Positions 25,170 to 26,911 of a stretch of DNA of 26,911 nt are shown in pieces. This DNA comes from Gammaproteobacteria bacterium (GTDB lineage Bacteria; Pseudomonadota; Gammaproteobacteria; Xanthomonadales; Wenzhouxiangellaceae). A model generated the notes under the pieces. That model was given only the letters and a program-made list of their open reading frames with translations, made no database searches and was not told the origin of the DNA. Location: assembly GCA_003561495.1 (NCBI GenBank), contig PWWM01000215.1, positions 1 to 26,911 on the forward strand. The letters are read 5' to 3'. Numbering within the stretch: position 1 is the stretch's first letter; the number at the start of each line of letters is the position of its first letter. A program made the translations under genes and the position numbers.

Positions 25170-25198
25170 ATAGTATTAGGTATAGCTTATATATTCAA
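25170..25198 (-). promoter_or_regulatory. Candidate sigma70 promoter of the sqr operon
   Basis: On the minus strand TTGAAT (25198-25193) and TACTAT (25175-25170) are separated by 17 bases. They lie in an AT-rich patch unlike the surrounding GC-rich DNA. Transcription would start near 25163, about 20 bases before the ATG. The ribosome site is weak. Confidence 0.45.
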
Positions 25199-25297
25199 GT
25201 GGGCAATCGAATCGGGTTTCTTGGTCAATCTTGCCCGGCTTTTCAGAAAAACTCCGGTAATCGTATGACATGATCCTGGGATCGAATGGGCCGGTGC

Positions 25298-25311
25298 TTG
25301 ATACAGATCAA
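25298..25311. promoter_or_regulatory. FNR/ANR box (TTGAT-N4-ATCAA)
   Basis: TTGATACAGATCAA is a perfect match to the consensus bound by the oxygen-sensing regulators FNR and ANR. Its centre is 41.5 bases upstream of a start site predicted from the -10-like TAAATT at 25334-25339, the standard class II activating position for the plus-strand beta-helix gene. It is about 140 bases upstream of the inferred sqr transcription start, so a role there is less direct. The remainder of the 25144-25402 intergenic region shows nothing else I can name. Confidence 0.65.
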
Positions 25312-25333
25312 CGGGTCCTATGTGAGTTGATTC

Positions 25334-25339
25334 TAAATT
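25334..25339 (+). promoter_or_regulatory. -10-like element of the beta-helix gene
   Basis: TAAATT matches the -10 consensus at four of six positions and lies where an FNR-activated promoter would need it. There is no good -35, consistent with activator dependence. Transcription would start near 25346, giving a leader of about 57 bases. Confidence 0.35.
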
Positions 25340-25402
25340 GGAGTGGATCCAGAGTGATCATGACCTGACCCGTCTTGCCACCACAATAGGGGAGTCCGTT
25401 TC

Positions 25403-26911
25403 ATGCAGAAATCCGGCATCCAGCATTTGTCAGTCATAGACGTTTCGAGTTCGCCCAATCCGAGTGATCGTCTCTCGGTGATCGCACGGCGTCTGCTGCA
25501 GCTCATTGTTTTCGTCCTTGTCGTCGGCGGATCGGCGCTGCAGGCCGCCCCGATCGAGATTTCCGGAACCATTGATGAGGACACCACCCTGGTCCAGGGG
25601 GCCACCTACCATGTTACGGGCGCTTTGACCGTGACAGAGGATGTCACCCTGACCATACCCCACGGCACGGTTCTGAAGAGCGAAAGTACGGTTTGGATTC
25701 GCGTGGATGGCACATTGCAGGTCAACGGCACCGAGGCCCAGCCGGTAGTGTTCACGGAAGTTCGCGACAGCTCGGTGGGCCTGGAAATTGAGCCGGGTGA
25801 TCCGCAGCCGGGCAGCTGGCGGTACGTGGAAGTGCGTGATGGTGGTGAGGCCATTCTGGATCATCTGCAGGTGCGCTATGCGAGCAGTTTTTCCTATCCG
25901 CGCTCGATCTGGGTACGCAGTGGTGGCTTGCTGACCCTGCGCGACTCGGTGATCAGCGAGGGCCGGCGCGTGGGTATCGAGATCAGTGGCGGCAGCGAAG
26001 ATCACATCATCGAGCGCACGGTTGTCGAGACGCACGTTGAACAGGGGATTGTGCTGTCCGGCACCAGCGGAGCGATCCAGTTGACCGACAACATCGTGCG
26101 CGACAACGGCAGTCATGGCCTTCGTTTGAGCAATGTGACCGGTTCGCCGGTCTTCGAGGGCAACGAGCTGATCAACAACGGCGGCTATGGTCTGTCGATT
26201 GTGGACCAGCCCCTGATGACCGGCCTGGTGGGTAACACCTTGACCGGCAACAGTTCCGGCCCGGTGTTCTTGAGCCCTAACGCTTCGGCCACGGTGGTGC
26301 CACTGGACAACAACCTGGACGGTCCGGTCCGGCTGGGCGACGGCACGCTAAGCGTGGATACGACCTGGAACAATCTGCATGACTACTATCTGGGCGGTTT
26401 GTTCACGGTGGCTGAGGGGACGACGTTGACGGTGCCGGCCGGGGTGGTGGTCAAATCAACCAGTTTTACCACGGTATACCGGGTCGATGGCGTGCTGTCG
26501 GTCGAGGGGACGGCTGCCGACCCGGTTTATTTCACCGATTTCCGTGACGATACCGTGGGCGAGTGGAGTGAGCCGGGCGACCTGGAGCCGGGCCGATGGC
26601 GTTACGTGGAGGTGCGCAATGGGGGTGAGGCCATTCTGGATCATCTGCACGTGCGCTATGCAAGCAGTTTTTCCTATCCGCGCTCGATCTGGGTACGCAG
26701 TGGTGGCTTGCTGACCCTGCGCGACTCGGTGATCAGCGAGGGTCGGCGCGTGGGTATCGAGATCAGCGGCGGCAGCGAAGATCACATCATCGAGCGCACG
26801 GTCGTCGAAACGCACGTTGAACAGGGAATAGTGCTGTCCGGCACCAGCGGAGCGATCCAGTTGACCGACAACATCGTGCGCGACAACGGCAGTCATGGCC
26901 TTCGTTTGAGC
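25403..26911 (+). CDS. Secreted right-handed beta-helix repeat protein (C-terminus outside window)
   Basis: An open plus-strand frame of 503 codons from ATG 25403 (AGGGGAG 8 bases upstream) to the right edge. Residues 28-49 are a signal sequence (LLQLIVFVLVVGGSALQA) after an unusually long 27-residue leader. The mature part consists of parallel beta-helix rungs, for example VTLTIPHGTVLKS, LQVNGTEAQPVVFTE, EDHIIERTVVETHVEQGIVL and DNIVRDNGSHGLRLSN, a pattern shared with pectate-lyase-like and surface adhesion proteins. A 260-residue module repeats with nearly identical DNA. No catalytic residues were recognised. It is divergent from sqr and carries an FNR box upstream. The missing end may contain further modules or an anchoring tail. 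Confidence 0.85.
   Translation, partial: MQKSGIQHLSVIDVSSSPNPSDRLSVIARRLLQLIVFVLVVGGSALQAAPIEISGTIDEDTTLVQGATYHVTGALTVTEDVTLTIPHGTVLKSESTVWIRVDGTLQVNGTEAQPVVFTEVRDSSVGLEIEPGDPQPGSWRYVEVRDGGEAILDHLQVRYASSFSYPRSIWVRSGGLLTLRDSVISEGRRVGIEISGGSEDHIIERTVVETHVEQGIVLSGTSGAIQLTDNIVRDNGSHGLRLSNVTGSPVFEGNELINNGGYGLSIVDQPLMTGLVGNTLTGNSSGPVFLSPNASATVVPLDNNLDGPVRLGDGTLSVDTTWNNLHDYYLGGLFTVAEGTTLTVPAGVVVKSTSFTTVYRVDGVLSVEGTAADPVYFTDFRDDTVGEWSEPGDLEPGRWRYVEVRNGGEAILDHLHVRYASSFSYPRSIWVRSGGLLTLRDSVISEGRRVGIEISGGSEDHIIERTVVETHVEQGIVLSGTSGAIQLTDNIVRDNGSHGLRLS
25801..26131 (+). repeat. Intragenic long direct repeat, copy 1
   Basis: Matches 26581-26911 at an exact 780-base offset. From 25841 on I count about nine mismatches in 291 bases, most of them silent; identity falls before 25840. 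The second copy is cut by the window edge, so the true length is unknown. Confidence 0.9.
26581..26911 (+). repeat. Intragenic long direct repeat, copy 2 (cut by window edge)
   Basis: Second copy of the segment at 25801-26131. The 780-base period equals 260 codons, so the reading frame is kept. High silent-site identity indicates recent duplication or gene conversion. Confidence 0.9.

Noticed and set aside
25193..25212. ArsR-type sulfide-sensor (SqrR/BigR) operator before sqr
   Set aside because: ATTC and GAAT are present but 12 bases apart, not the spacing I recall, and no such regulator gene is in the window; too weak to report as a site.
25430..26896. Two similar minus-strand open frames opposite the beta-helix gene
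   Set aside because: They look alike only because they lie opposite the 780-bp direct repeat; the plus strand has the start, ribosome site and signal peptide.

Overview
The window looks like chromosome of a GC-rich gammaproteobacterium. The gene order aroC, asd, fimV, truA, trpF, trpB, trpA, accD, folC, dedD-like, cvpA, purF, with trpBA between trpF and accD, is remembered from Xanthomonadales-type genomes. Together with large repeat-rich secreted proteins and a type II sulfide:quinone oxidoreductase, this suggests a Xanthomonadales or Wenzhouxiangella-like aquatic organism. That placement is inference; no rRNA or other marker gene is present.

Left accessory block (1-7042). Two very large secreted repeat proteins lie on the minus strand: a T5SS/PEP-CTERM-repeat-like protein cut by the left edge, and a protein of about 14 propeller-like repeats. 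Between them, on the plus strand, is a LuxR-type regulator. A shared palindromic element (core TGCAGTTGCA) occurs once upstream of each of the three genes. At the first secreted protein it abuts a plausible -35; at the regulator it overlaps the start region of the gene's own promoter. This looks like a small self-contained regulon and is the most interesting part of the window.

Central housekeeping block (7081-22361, plus strand). It carries ETF-ubiquinone oxidoreductase, aroC flanked on both sides by in-phase 7-bp tandem repeats, asd, and then an 11-kb tightly packed run from fimV to purF. That run covers polar/cell-envelope organisation (fimV, a DedD-like protein with two SPOR domains, cvpA), tRNA modification (truA), tryptophan (trpFBA), fatty acid (accD), folate (folC) and purine synthesis (purF). 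Most junctions are start/stop overlaps. A perfect 9-bp hairpin spans the purF stop codon and faces the convergent sqr operon.

Right block (22369-26911). A minus-strand operon encodes a type II sulfide:quinone oxidoreductase with a twin-arginine signal, a small membrane protein and a porin-like protein. It is divergent from a plus-strand right-handed beta-helix protein cut by the right edge. Their 259-bp shared intergenic region holds a perfect FNR/ANR-type box. The beta-helix gene contains a 780-bp (260-residue) module duplicated with very few differences. I see no tRNA, rRNA, CRISPR array, insertion sequence or integrase.
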